A stretch of 64,000 bases of DNA from positions 5,569,001 through 5,633,000 of the forward strand of contig CM076151.1 in assembly GCA_038025085.1 (NCBI GenBank). Direction: 5' to 3'. The stretch comes from Tetragonia tetragonoides. Lineage: Eukaryota > Streptophyta > Magnoliopsida > Caryophyllales > Aizoaceae. A program made the position numbers and the translations under genes. The notes under the pieces were generated by a model. That model was given only the letters and a program-made list of their open reading frames with translations. It was not told the origin of the DNA and ran no database searches. The number at the start of each line of letters is the position of its first letter. Position 1 is the stretch's first letter. This document shows positions 14,655-25,234 of this stretch, one piece after another.

Positions 14655-17600
14655 TCAAGCCTCAAACTTTCTTTGTATCGAGAGTTGAGCCTCGTCTATA
14701 ACCCTCCTTACAACTTCTCCAGCTGGTCGAATTTCCTTGATAAGACCTACACCTTGCCCTGCATACATCGCCATACTCTCAATATCGCCTGTTGTAGTTC
14801 TGTTGGGCACGGTTCCAGCAAAACATCTGATCTCCTTTTCCTGCCATTAAGCAGCAAGTTACTGATTCAGCCATTAGCATTGACAAAGAATTGAACTCGA
14901 GTATAAATTTAGTCCATTCATATATCTCAATGGAGCCAAAAAGATTCACAATGCCTAAGCTTTGGAATATGCTGACTAAAACAAAATGACTTTAAAACTT
15001 TCTGCACATCCTATTTATTAAGATGTTCCAGATGGTCGTCCCACGTCGACCAAATGGAAACAACCTCTCTGTTTTGAAACAGCCAAGGTTGTCTGGCAGG
15101 AGCAGGAGCCTCTTTAGAGGCACTAGGAGTAATGTTGGTGTTGGTGTCTTGATGAAAGAATTGAATATATACCATTAAACCCCATCAGCTGTGACAGCCT
15201 AAATGAACTTAATTTTTTCTTCACGAAAATAAAACAGTAACAGTGAAGTTATTTAAAGAAGAAAACAGTGAGAAGCAAGAGAATAAAATCTCAGTTGCCA
15301 TCAGGTGAACATGAGAAGCAAGGGGCGATGGAGATGATAGGCTTACCACTCCATGTATTGTTGTCTGGCCAATAACAGGCTTGTTTTTCTCATCCTCATT
15401 CTCAGGAAGAGATCTCCAGTCACTTAAAAAAGGTGTCAACAGTGCACGATGTGGTGCTCCAGGCCATCTCGCACGACCAAATACATCAGTATACTCCGTT
15501 CTGTGGTATTCAACCAACTTCTTCTTAAATGTAGGATGAGCATAACTTTCTTCAGTGGCGACAAACCTACAGTAACAACAAAAACCAAATTCAGGGCTTA
15601 AGTAGATATTATAGTTTCATTAAGACCTGCAAGCTTGCCAATCTGAACAGCAGATATGGAAATGCAATACAGCGTCATAGGAGCACAAAACTTAAGAATT
15701 AACCGAAATTTCTTTTTGTTGACTTAGTCAAGTCATCTATTGTAGAGTTGTCCATATGGTGTCTTTGTTGCTTGTCTCCGGTTTTGAGTTATGATGGGAA
15801 AAAGGGGTGAGTTGTCTAAAGCGGCTTTTCTGTATGGTGGACTAAGTGGTTTACTGTTATCATCTAGGTATTCATTTTTGTGGTATGCCTGGGTTTGGAG
15901 AAGTTGTTACAGCTAAGGAATGAGCTTGTTCAGGCTATTGGAGCTACTTGTCATGCTCAGCAGTGTAGATTTTACATTTAAGAAGAGGCAAAGAAGTAGT
16001 ACAAAAGGATATCTTGAAGAATATTCAGTTAGAACCACAATTTTCACTGACATATATCATTTAGAAGAGAAAACAACTGATTCATAAAGAATCTGAAGAA
16101 ATTCCTTTGACGTCATTTACTTTTTTTTTGCTTGGACGTCATTTACTTAATAACTAACTTTAACTCTCATACCTGGTGCCCATAGAAACACCTCGTGCCC
16201 CAAGGGCCAGAGCAGCAACATAGCCACGTCCATCCACAATGCCACCTGCAGCAATCACTGGAATATCCAGTTCCCCTACTAGGTCAACTACCCCAGGCAG
16301 CAATGCAATTAATCCTTCCTGGACAGAATTAGAGGAGTTTCAAGAGGAAGATCCAAAAACAAAAAAAACAAAAAAAAGGCAGAAAACTAGTAGCAGTAGA
16401 AATAAGGACAACCAAAACTAAATTATAGAGCAACCTGCACTCTGCAGTAAATTTAGTTGTATTACATCCACATGAAAATCATCAGTAATGAAGCAGTGAA
16501 AAAGCCACAGAGACTACTAGTTACTTCCTAGCTTTTAGCAACATTTTCAAAAGTGAAGACAACACACATGTGACGATGCCCAGTTCATCAGCAATACGCA
16601 AATATATGTCATTTTACGTAATCCTAAACCTGTGTCTTACAGAACAGAATAGCTCATACATTTGAATCCAGATATATCTTACTGAAAGGGCATATCAAAG
16701 TGGAACTAGTTTTTTTCTTTCTTTTTGGGTGGGTGTGGGGGAGATAGGTTAAGCGGTTCAAAGATAATAGTATAAGATATCTTCTCTATATATCATGCAA
16801 AGACACACTATCCTAAAAGGGTACTCAGGCAAAGGAGATTTGTTACCTCGCGCATCTGCCACTGCTATTGAATCAAGAACAGTCAGGAGCAGGGCAGATA
16901 AATCTTAGTCTTGTACAAGGAGAAACACTATTTTATAACTTGAAATTGACACAATTCAGTTTCTATCAACTTCATTTTCAATTAGTTTGAGTATCTAACA
17001 TCACTTACCTGGCCAATCACATGTCCACCAGCTTCACGTCCCTGAACAATGATGGCATCTACTCCCACATTTATGGCCTTCCTTGCTTCTTCAATACTTC
17101 CAACCTTTAGTTATCATATATGCAGCATGTAAGATGGTCACTACTTAGCACTAGAGTATAGAAATAGAAATACTATTAAGTTTATCAGGCTAGAGTTCTC
17201 AAACAAGCCAATAAGGGATGAGGTACCAGAGTATGTATGAAATGCAAAATTCAGAAGGATAATCAAACCCGGATTCTTAGTCACTGGGGCAACCACGGGT
17301 TAAGCCCCACAACCACCAACAACAATAGTAAGAACTAACAAATAGAAATCCTATTCATGCTTTTGATATTCAATTTCACAGTAACAGATAGTGGTTTGGT
17401 TCTTTAAACTGCTTATTCCTCATAGAGATGCACTAGTATAGTAAAAAAACTGGCAGACTCGGGATACATAACCAGAAGCAAAATTAAGATATGAAACCCT
17501 ATTATCAGCAAGCAACATACTTGGGGAACAACTTTGACGCCAGCTTCATGAGCCTTGTGCACAAGCTCCTTAGAGACTTCACCCCAGTATAATTGCAGTA

Positions 17601-18618
17601 TAGCCACTTTCTCTTCCAGTATAACTTTCAGATTTTCCTCATGAGGAAAAGCCAGTATCACACCAATTCCGAAGGGTTTGTTAGTTAAGGTCCGAGTCTT
17701 CCTTATCATCTCCCTCACATAGTCGGGGCATTCCTGGCACAATGATTAGATCACCATATGTCAAATGAAGTCTGCCTGGAATCATGAATCATGACTGGTT
17801 TTACTTTTCTAAGATATGGGAGCAATGCCAAAGAATTGAACAGGAACTGAATGCATGACATCCCACGTTTAAAAAAGGGAGTTAACCAATTGTCTATTTC
17901 AATTTTCGAGAGCAACATTTTAGCATATCAATGGTCTAAGCAACCCCTGAATTCCAATTGTTACCAAGAGATTTGAGAATCCAAAACAATTTAAAAAAGA
18001 GCTGTAAAGAAGCTAACTTACTAACTCAAATTCAATAAAACTAACTAACTAGTTTCAAATCAGTATTTAATTCAATTACACAAAATTAGTACTCCAAACT
18101 TGTACTGTTCTAGTCAATCTGTCTTAGAGTATCTTTTCTAAAACGATGGTAGTCACCAGTTAAAGTGCTTTTCGCAAACACTTGGGATGGCAATCATGGA
18201 TAATTCAGCCCACCGTAACACCAATTCAAGTAAAGTACCTTTTTTTTTCTGGGGTGAACCAATTCAAGTATAGTTCTAGAAACAAATACCCCCAAAAATG
18301 AGATTACTTCCAGAATCAATCAAGTAATAAAAAGCAAATATAATTTCAGAAACAATCTCTCTTAAACACTAGTTGTGCCTTTAAGAGCATCCATAATCTG
18401 GGATTGGGAGTTGTTTAAGTAACATCAGATATCATTAATTTTATAATCAACCAAAAGAAAGAGGGGAGGAGAGAGAAAAGTTACCCAATCAGGTGCTCTA
18501 AGAAGGCCAATGGCACCAGCATTAGCAACAGCAGCAACAAGCTCCGGGCCAGAAATGTCGGGCCCTAATGGCGCTTGTATGATTCCATACTCAAAACCCA
18601 GTATTCCTCCTTTCCACC

Positions 18619-18622
<4 letters not shown>
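14655..18622 (-). CDS. Nitronate monooxygenase / 2-nitropropane dioxygenase-like TIM-barrel flavoprotein
   Basis: Six exons give 332 residues: 18622-18485, 17733-17521, 17104-17009, 16318-16173, 15566-15347 and 14840-14655, every intron GT-AG and all phases consistent. The family is FMN-dependent and oxidises alkyl nitronates; the physiological substrate in plants is not settled. The N-terminus [20 protein letters not shown] is the conserved first barrel strand. The family segments [14 protein letters not shown] (exon 3), [15 protein letters not shown] (exon 4, phosphate-binding glycines) and [11 protein letters not shown] (exon 4/5 junction) follow in order. Length and layout match the Arabidopsis At5g64250 type (about 333 residues), from memory. 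No targeting peptide is obvious. The ATG follows directly on a long GA repeat in the leader. Confidence 0.9.

Positions 18623-18668
<46 letters not shown>
18622..18668 (-). repeat. (GA)n microsatellite in the leader of the nitronate monooxygenase-like gene
   Basis: An uninterrupted CT run on the plus strand (GA in the sense of the gene) of about 47 bases ends directly at the start codon. It lies in the 5' untranslated region, is likely length-variable and could influence promoter or translation activity; that is inference. Confidence 0.95.
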
Positions 18669-18670
<2 letters not shown>

Positions 18671-19493
18671 TCTACACAAATTGTTTAGTTCGAATTCATC
18701 CAAAAGACCCACATCGAAGAAAAACGTAAGCGAGGACGTTTGTTGAAAATACTTAATTTGATTTGTTTATTGGGTGGAAAGGTGATAAACAAAGAATTTT
18801 CCATTGTTTGTGTCTTGGTGAGTTAAAGCTCACTTCGCTACAGAAGAACTACAGAAGGCCCGTTTGGATTGGTAGGAGCGACTCGGAGTGAGAAAAAAAA
18901 GATGCACGGGAGGAGGATATTTTTTTTTTTTTTTTTTGGTTACAGCACGGGAGGAGGATATTTTTTTATTTTTTTTTGGTTACAGCACGGGAGGAGGATA
19001 TTAACTTTCTTTTTCTTTTTAATTATTAGAAAGAGAAAAATTCACACTCCTAGTTGCTAAACGAACGTTGATTTTTCCTCTGTCTATCTCTCTCTTCTAA
19101 TTACTTAAGAAGTATTTTACAAAAAAATCCTAAAATCAAAAGGTTCTACAAACTTTGTAAATAAAACCTTCTAACTCCACCATCCCCAACTGGTTTCACT
19201 AATATCAACAAAACGATTTTCACCGGCCAAAATCTTATATAATCGCTTCTCGTATGAATAGTGATACTTTTCTTTTAAAAAAAACGTGATACTTTTATAC
19301 TAAAAGCAATATTGCTTTTTTAAAGGATGAAGGTGCTATTTGTTATTAAACTCAGCATAAATTTTAAAAAATTTAAATAAAGCTGAAGTGGAAATGACAG
19401 TAATATCTGAGATAAAAAAAAATGTATGCTTCTAAATTTAATTGAACTAAACTATTGATCGGTAAGTTGAAAAGAATACCCCTATTACCCTAA
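18669..19493. other. Upstream intergenic region with a 41-bp tandem repeat
   Basis: No gene is seen. Near 18858 the sequence GGCCCGTTTGGATTGGTAGG looks like one end of a Tourist-type element, and a degenerate counterpart (CTCCTAGTTGCTAAACGAAC) occurs near 19048, so the tandem repeat between them may lie in a small transposon. Confidence 0.45.
18904..19001 (+). repeat. 41-bp tandem repeat, about 2.4 copies
   Basis: The unit starts GCACGGGAGGAGGATA, continues as a T-run and ends GGTTACA. Copies lie at 18904-18944 and 18945-18985, with a partial third from 18986. Copies differ mainly in one base within the T-run. Confidence 0.9.
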
Positions 19494-19832
19494 GGTAGTG
19501 TTTACTTGGTTGCAATCAAATGCATACTCCTATTACCCTAAGGTGGTGTTTACTTGATTGCAATCAAATGCTTGCAATGCAATCATTTATAAGGTATATG
19601 TGATGTGGAAAATGAAGGAGGGGGAGGAAAGAGATGGGAAAAGTGAGATTGATTACATCATTCAAAGTAATCAACATTACATGAGAAAAGTTGAGCAATT
19701 GTGAGTACATCGAATGATGCAATCAAACCCAATTTTCACATTCTTCTCCTCCCACTCATTCACTTTTCACCTCACATTTACTCTACAAAATAATTGCATT
19801 GCATTACATTTAATTACAAGCAAGTAAACGAG
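19494..19832. mobile_element. Tourist-like miniature element with a duplicated left end
   Basis: The left end GGTAGTGTTTACTTGGTTGC at 19494 is repeated as GGTGGTGTTTACTTGATTGC at 19542. The right end, read in reverse, is CTCGTTTACTTGCTTGTAAT. TAA precedes both left ends and follows the right end (19833-19835), which fits a PIF/Harbinger 3-base duplication. The repeated left ends suggest nested insertion or local duplication. Confidence 0.6.
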
Positions 19833-19835
19833 TAA

Positions 19836-20348
19836 GGGTGTACGGTTAGCCTTGCATAAATGATACTCCTATAGATTGAAACTTAATACTCCTACTTCCT
19901 ATTGTTAACTACATGGATGCTCATGGATTATCTGGGATGCACTTTACTCCATGTATTCTATGGTAACATCCTTGTTTGGAGATGATCATCCTATGGAAAT
20001 TACTATCAACCAATTAAGGGATTGTATGCAGAAGCCAGTCGGCTGCTTTCTCATCACCTTCAAATGTCCAAGTCCTTTCCTTTATTTCTATCCAAAGGAA
20101 AAATTCAGAACCAAACAAATTTTAGTACTGTGTGTCTTTTTTTTGAGCCAACACTATATTTTTTTGGACACTTCTTAGTTCTTTGGTGAGTAAAAGACAG
20201 TGGTTGAAAATATAGTAAGTAAGAAATTTAAAGCAATGTTGATTGTTGGGCCAACTTTGTTTGAGATGATGATGGTACTTGAGGGGATGCTGCCTTTTTA
20301 TGATAAGCTTCCAAAACGCATTTAAAACATGATTGCCCTTGTGTAGGG
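19836..20348. other. Intergenic DNA, no gene recognised
   Basis: Plain AT-rich sequence with no supported frame; the last eight bases are the left target duplication of the hAT-type element that follows. Confidence 0.4.
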
Positions 20349-20912
20349 TAGGGGTGTCAAAAAAATCGTAACTGAAAAACCGAACCATAAAACCGAAAAA
20401 TCGCACCGAAAATTCAGTTAACCGAACCTATTTTTTCGTTTAAAGCGGTTCGGTTAATTGAGCCGAATATTTTTTCGGTTTCTCGGTTCAGTTTAGGTTC
20501 ACGATTTCGGAGATTTCGGTTAACTGAAAAGTATTTTTTAAACTTTTTTTTAATATTTTATTATGTTTTTATACAAACTTTAAATATAAAGTTTGTATGT
20601 AATGTTTAATAATTAAGAGTTCATGCAATTTATATCTCTTTATTATTTTGACAATGTCTTATTGAATTTAAATAGTAAATTTAGCTTCTATTTTTTTTAA
20701 ATATGTTTAAAAGTAGCTAATTATACTATAAAAATCATATAAGTACAGTTTCCGGTTAACCTTATAACCGAACCGGAAAAATCGGTTAACCGAAAGTCGA
20801 TTAACCTGTATTTTCGGTTACGGTTACGGTTCACGAAATTGGCGAACCGAAATATCGGTTAACCGAACCGAGTGAACCTTTCGGTTCGGTTAACCTACCA
20901 TGAATACCCCTA
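20349..20912. mobile_element. hAT-type non-autonomous element with CGGTTAACCGAA-rich ends, perfect 8-bp duplication
   Basis: The 564-base element has ends TAGGGGTGTCAA and (reverse complement) TAGGGGTATTCA. A perfect 8-base direct repeat GTGTAGGG flanks it (20341-20348 and 20913-20920). The subterminal regions are dense in AACCGAA/TTCGGTT repeats on both sides of an AT-rich core, giving the same plan as the GACCCG-rich elements at 13894 and 48085. No transposase frame is present. Confidence 0.9.
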
Positions 20913-20920
20913 GTGTAGGG

Positions 20921-21304
20921 CATCCTTTGATAAAGACTAAAGATGCTATTCTTTTATCAAAAATAATTCAGCCGCCTTCATTCCTTTTCAAACTCTATAC
21001 TCACTAAAATCAAAAATTTGGTAGATATGCTATTCTTTGATCTTCATCTATACTAGATTGCTTTCTCTATCATGTTTCAATTGAAATGATTGATTACCTA
21101 CTCGATGACCCAATTAGGAAGCTCAAAGTTCCTTTCATTGAAATTGGTTCAATATAATCTAATCCAAACTAGGAGCAATAATTTCTCTAGCCCATATAGT
21201 AGAATATGTGATTGGATTTTTGGACATAAAAAGTATATGATTAAATGTAAAAATAAATAAATATATATATTGGCAAAATGGACATCGGACATCAACGACT
21301 TTTT
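20921..21304. other. Intergenic DNA before the tandem array
   Basis: No gene and no recognised repeat other than AT-rich low complexity near 21260. Confidence 0.4.
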
Positions 21305-22510
21305 GAGACCCAATAATCGATCCTTAAGGCCTCCCACACTCCCTTAGAGTACCACCTTAAATATGGTGTAAAAATAACAATTTTTAATCCAAGGCTCTTC
21401 AAAATAATTAAAAAAAACATAGATCATAACCTTCAATTTTCGACTTTCTGGATAGCGTAGAAAATTTTGCCGAAACTTTCTTGGAGGATCCATTGTGACC
21501 CAATAACACTCTCAGCGTCCCCGGTAGGCCATTTGAGTCTCCGAATTTCGGCTTCACCCATGACCTTTGTGTTCGCCCTTTTACAATGAGTGACCAATAA
21601 AACGACTGTGTAAACATAATAGAGACCTATTAAACGGCCCCCGGAGTCTTCCATGTCCACTAGGGGTGTCCCGTGCGAATTAGTTGTAAATTTAAAAACT
21701 TTCATTCTGGGCCCTTTCGAATACCCAATAAACATGGATTATAACCTTTATTTTGGACTTTTCAGTACCAATTGAGATTTTTTTTGTCCAAACTTATACG
21801 GGGGATTCATTGTGATACAAGAGGCCCTGGTGCCCCCTGTAGTCCATACGGACCTCCAAACTCTGTATTCACACGTGATTTTAGGTTCGGCCCTTACAAT
21901 GTGTGACCAGTAAAATAGTCTTCCAAACGTAACGGGGACTCGATAATCGACCTTGAGGATACCCCATGTCCACTGGTGAGGTCCCATGCAAAATGTCCGG
22001 TGAAAATAACAACTTTCATTCTGAGACCAATTGATGTGCAAAAAATATGGATTGTAGCTTTCAATTTTCGGGAATCCGGATTGAAATTTTCGCCAAACTT
22101 CTATTGAGGATCCATTGTGATTAAAAGAACCTGATAGCATGTCCAAGTCTCCAACTCCACAATTACCCATGACTTAGGTTCGGCCTTTATCGTGGTGACT
22201 AGTTTAGCCGCCGTCTGAGATTAACATGGACTCGATAACATACGTGGGGCCTCCCATATTCCATTGAGGTATCTTGTGCAAATAATGTGAATATAGCAAA
22301 GTTTGTTCGGAGAAGTTACAAAAGCTCAAAATATATGGATTATAAACCTTCACTTTTTAACCCAATTTTTTTCATGGACCTATTATCATCTTAGAAGATA
22401 CTCGGAATCTCCGATAGATCAACCGAGACTCCATGCCCCGTGCAAAATGCCATACTTCATAATTTTTATGACTTCAAAGTCGTATAGATCAAATTGAAAG
22501 ACGATGAACC
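21305..22510. repeat. Degenerate tandem array, unit about 285-325 bp, about 3.7 copies
   Basis: Four successive blocks share ordered motifs: a 'ccatgtccact/cctcccacactccc' start, a CATGGATTATAACCTT-like block, GAGGATCCATTGTGA, a GTGACCA(G/A)TAAAA block and a GGACTCGATAA-type end. Approximate copies start at 21305, 21628, 21951 and 22236 (the last diverged and shorter). Copies are heavily diverged, so the array is old. Short open frames across it do not resemble proteins. Confidence 0.7.
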
Positions 22511-22518
22511 CAAGACGT

Positions 22519-22690
22519 ATTGGATTACTGTTAAATAAGTTGCAATTTATACGAGTAAAAAAAAAAAAGTTGCAACTTATACATCAGGTTATGGGTTCAA
22601 ATCTCTTAAAAAGCAGCTACACGAATTAATTCGTAGAATACCCGAGGCCGTGTGTTAGGATGTGTGGTTTAACTACGCCCAAAAAAGAAA
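22519..22690 (+). mobile_element. tRNA-derived SINE-like element, copy 1
   Basis: It has an ATTGGATTACTGTTAAATAA head, a GGGTTCAAATC box-B-like sequence, the shared body CTACACGAATTAATTCGTAG and an A-rich end. The same order and body occur in copy 2 at 25092. The head part (AAGTTGCAA-TTATA) is doubled around an A-run, as though two heads are fused. Confidence 0.65.
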
Positions 22691-23492
22691 TAAAATTCCT
22701 CTTTGTCAACAAAAAGAAAAAATTAAAAAAAAGATGAATGGAGCAATGAGGTACGGACTTCCGCAAACGTCCCTTGATATTGACCCAAGTGTTGTCAGTG
22801 TCTTTCACTCTTTCCCGCCGATGATCCAAAGACCGAACCCACTGGGCCCTGCCCGCACGCCCACACGAGAATCATCCCGTCTTAAATGCTCTTATGGTCT
22901 CCGGTCCTCCCCAGTCCCATTTCCTAACCCGCCAACCCAAATTAATGCACGGACATTTAATTATTTATAGAATTTCGTCTTAACCAATGTCGAGATTTTG
23001 AGGGTTCGAATCTTACCTTTGAACATGGAACAACTTTGAATTCTTAGTCAGTAATCCTATCATTATAAACTAGCGCAGAGAAAGTGTTGAATACCCTTAA
23101 TTGTGAACCAAAAAATTAATTAAACTAGATTTCGTGCACCGCGATGCACGGGTTCTTGTTTATCATGCATACTCCGTTTTTAGAAGAAATATAATAAACT
23201 TATTTAATCATATCAATATGTAAATAAAGTTGAATAATAGGATTAGCAAAGAACAAAAATAATATTTTTATCAACAAAAAAAAAAAACACATTTAACAAA
23301 GAAATTACATTTTTGATGAATGTATAGTACAATTTTTTTTTGATGATAAATATAATACTTGTGTTACTTATTTCTTATTAAAATAAAATAAAAACTATTC
23401 TTAATTTCTTTTTAATCACCCATGTATTTATGGCTATTTATTACCTATTTAATGATTGGTGAGAACTCAATTTTGCATACAGAGAATGATAC
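22691..23492. other. Intergenic DNA, no gene recognised
   Basis: A GC-richer stretch near 22820-22950 and a GAGGGTTCGAATCTTACC box-B-like motif near 23000 suggest further SINE debris, but no complete element is seen. Confidence 0.35.
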
Positions 23493-23650
23493 ATCCACCC
23501 ATTGGGTTGGCAACCCACATATCCTTTGTGTCTATCTCTCTCCTCTAGTTTCATATTCTCTCTCCTCTATTTCCAAAAAATAGCATTTAAGGTAGGAGAG
23601 AGATAGATACAATTCATATAAAGTAAAGATGGGTTGTCCACCCACTGGAT
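23493..23650. mobile_element. Short palindromic miniature element
   Basis: The ends ATCCACCCATTGGGTTGG and (reverse complement) ATCCAGTGGGTGGACAACCC are inverted relatives. Inside them, inverted TCTATCTCTCTCC blocks flank a short A-rich loop. It shares the TGTGTCTATCTCTC block with the palindromic element near 55196. No target duplication could be fixed. Confidence 0.45.
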
Positions 23651-25091
23651 CAACCAAACATTTTCCCTTATATATATATATATTGAAGTGTCCAATGAAA
23701 TTTCCACAAATTGACAAAAAAAAGTCACATAACTCAAGTTGATTGCTTTTTTAATTCGGCCCCAAACATCCTTCCAAAATTTGGATTTTCTCTTGTTTTT
23801 GATTAGTGAGGACCCAAGAAAAGTACTAATTACACGGCCTTATCTAACTTCAGTGAATAAATTGATAATGAATGAGTGTGAAGTGTCCGCACCAAAAAAA
23901 AAAAAAATGAGTGTGAAGTGTCAACAACAATTTATCGAATGACGTAGTATGTCGGAATGACAAATCACCAGATTAATCACTAATTAACTAGGTTCTATAA
24001 TTACCACTGTGGACGAGAAAAGAAATGGTGGACAGAGGTTAGGCTGGATATTACATCCAAAGTTTCTATTAATTAGTTTGTTTTCAATTGTGGTAGGGTT
24101 GTTTGTTAAATGCTAGTTATCGCAAAGGATTTCGACGATGACCATGTCAAATTCGACTACCATAGCATATTGGATATATTCAGTGGTTACAGAGTATTTA
24201 AGAGGGTTAGCGTCATTGTGTTATTGGGCATTATTGATTGGCTTAAGCTTCATTATTGGGATTAGATCACACAATCGTATCATTATATTATGGGGAATTG
24301 GAGATAGCATTACTAGTCAACTGCAGGGTAGTTTATAGCTAAAATCTCAGGCTTTTTAACCACTTTACTCAATTTAGTTCAATCAAATTCGATTAGTTTA
24401 GTAATTTACTTTTTTATTTTTATTTTTATGAAATATTACTATGTAGTTTAATTTAAAACCCTATGTATTCACTGTAATTTACGTTCAGGTTTGTAGGTCG
24501 TACATGACATATCACTTCCAAATGATTGTATAAAAAATCGAAGTTAGATCAATTAAGGTAGAAACCCCTGTTAATACTGTTTCAGCTACCACTAATCCAC
24601 TATTGCTTGATTACCAAAGGACCATGATAAAGCAAATCACTCCACCAAAGTTAAAAATGATTAAGCAAATCAGTTTTGCCTTTTGCGTTACTACCAGAAT
24701 TTCAGTTCACACTCACTCACTTTCGGTGCGTGCATTGGCTTGGAATAAAAAGACACGTGGGACAAAATAAGGTACGGTCGGCAGCCACCCTTTAGCATTG
24801 GCGTATATGGGGAAGGGGAAGTCGTCGGGCCTTAACGTCTGGTCGCCGGCCAACTCTCGTGTCTCGTTTTGGAGACACAATTTACAGGGCCACTATGGAA
24901 TTTCCCAAAGAAAAATGTGCATTATTATCTTATCACTTTTATATCACTACCAACTTTTTCAATACCCAAAGTCCCACCACTTGTACCACCCTCTTTTAGT
25001 TTCTACTTTCTAGTCCTCTTTTTGCTAGTACAACTTCTGTAGCTTTGTTTTCATGTATATATATCAATTTAGGCTCGAATCCACCTGAAAT
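23651..25091. other. Intergenic DNA, no gene recognised
   Basis: A short frame near 24138-24338 is hydrophobic but has no recognisable family, codon signal or conserved neighbour. The rest is AT-rich and transposon-like without identifiable ends. Confidence 0.4.
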
Positions 25092-25234
25092 GTGTTGGTT
25101 CACTGGTAAATAAGTTGCAAATTGTACACTAAATAATGTGTTCGAACTTCATAAGGAGTAACTACACGAATTAATTTGTGGAATACACGAGGCGGTGTGT
25201 TAGAAAATATCTTTTAACCATACTCAAAAAAAAA
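25092..25234 (+). mobile_element. tRNA-derived SINE-like element, copy 2
   Basis: GTTGGTTCACTGGTAAATAA resembles a pol III box A region and GTGTTCGAACTTC a box B. The body CTACACGAATTAATTTGTGG, then ACACGAGGCGGTGTGTTAG, and a terminal A-run match copy 1 at 22519. Two independent copies of the same head-body-tail order support a real SINE family. Confidence 0.7.

Noticed and set aside
24138..24338. Short hydrophobic frame that might be a small membrane protein
   Set aside because: No family, no promoter or splice context, and surrounding DNA is transposon-like.
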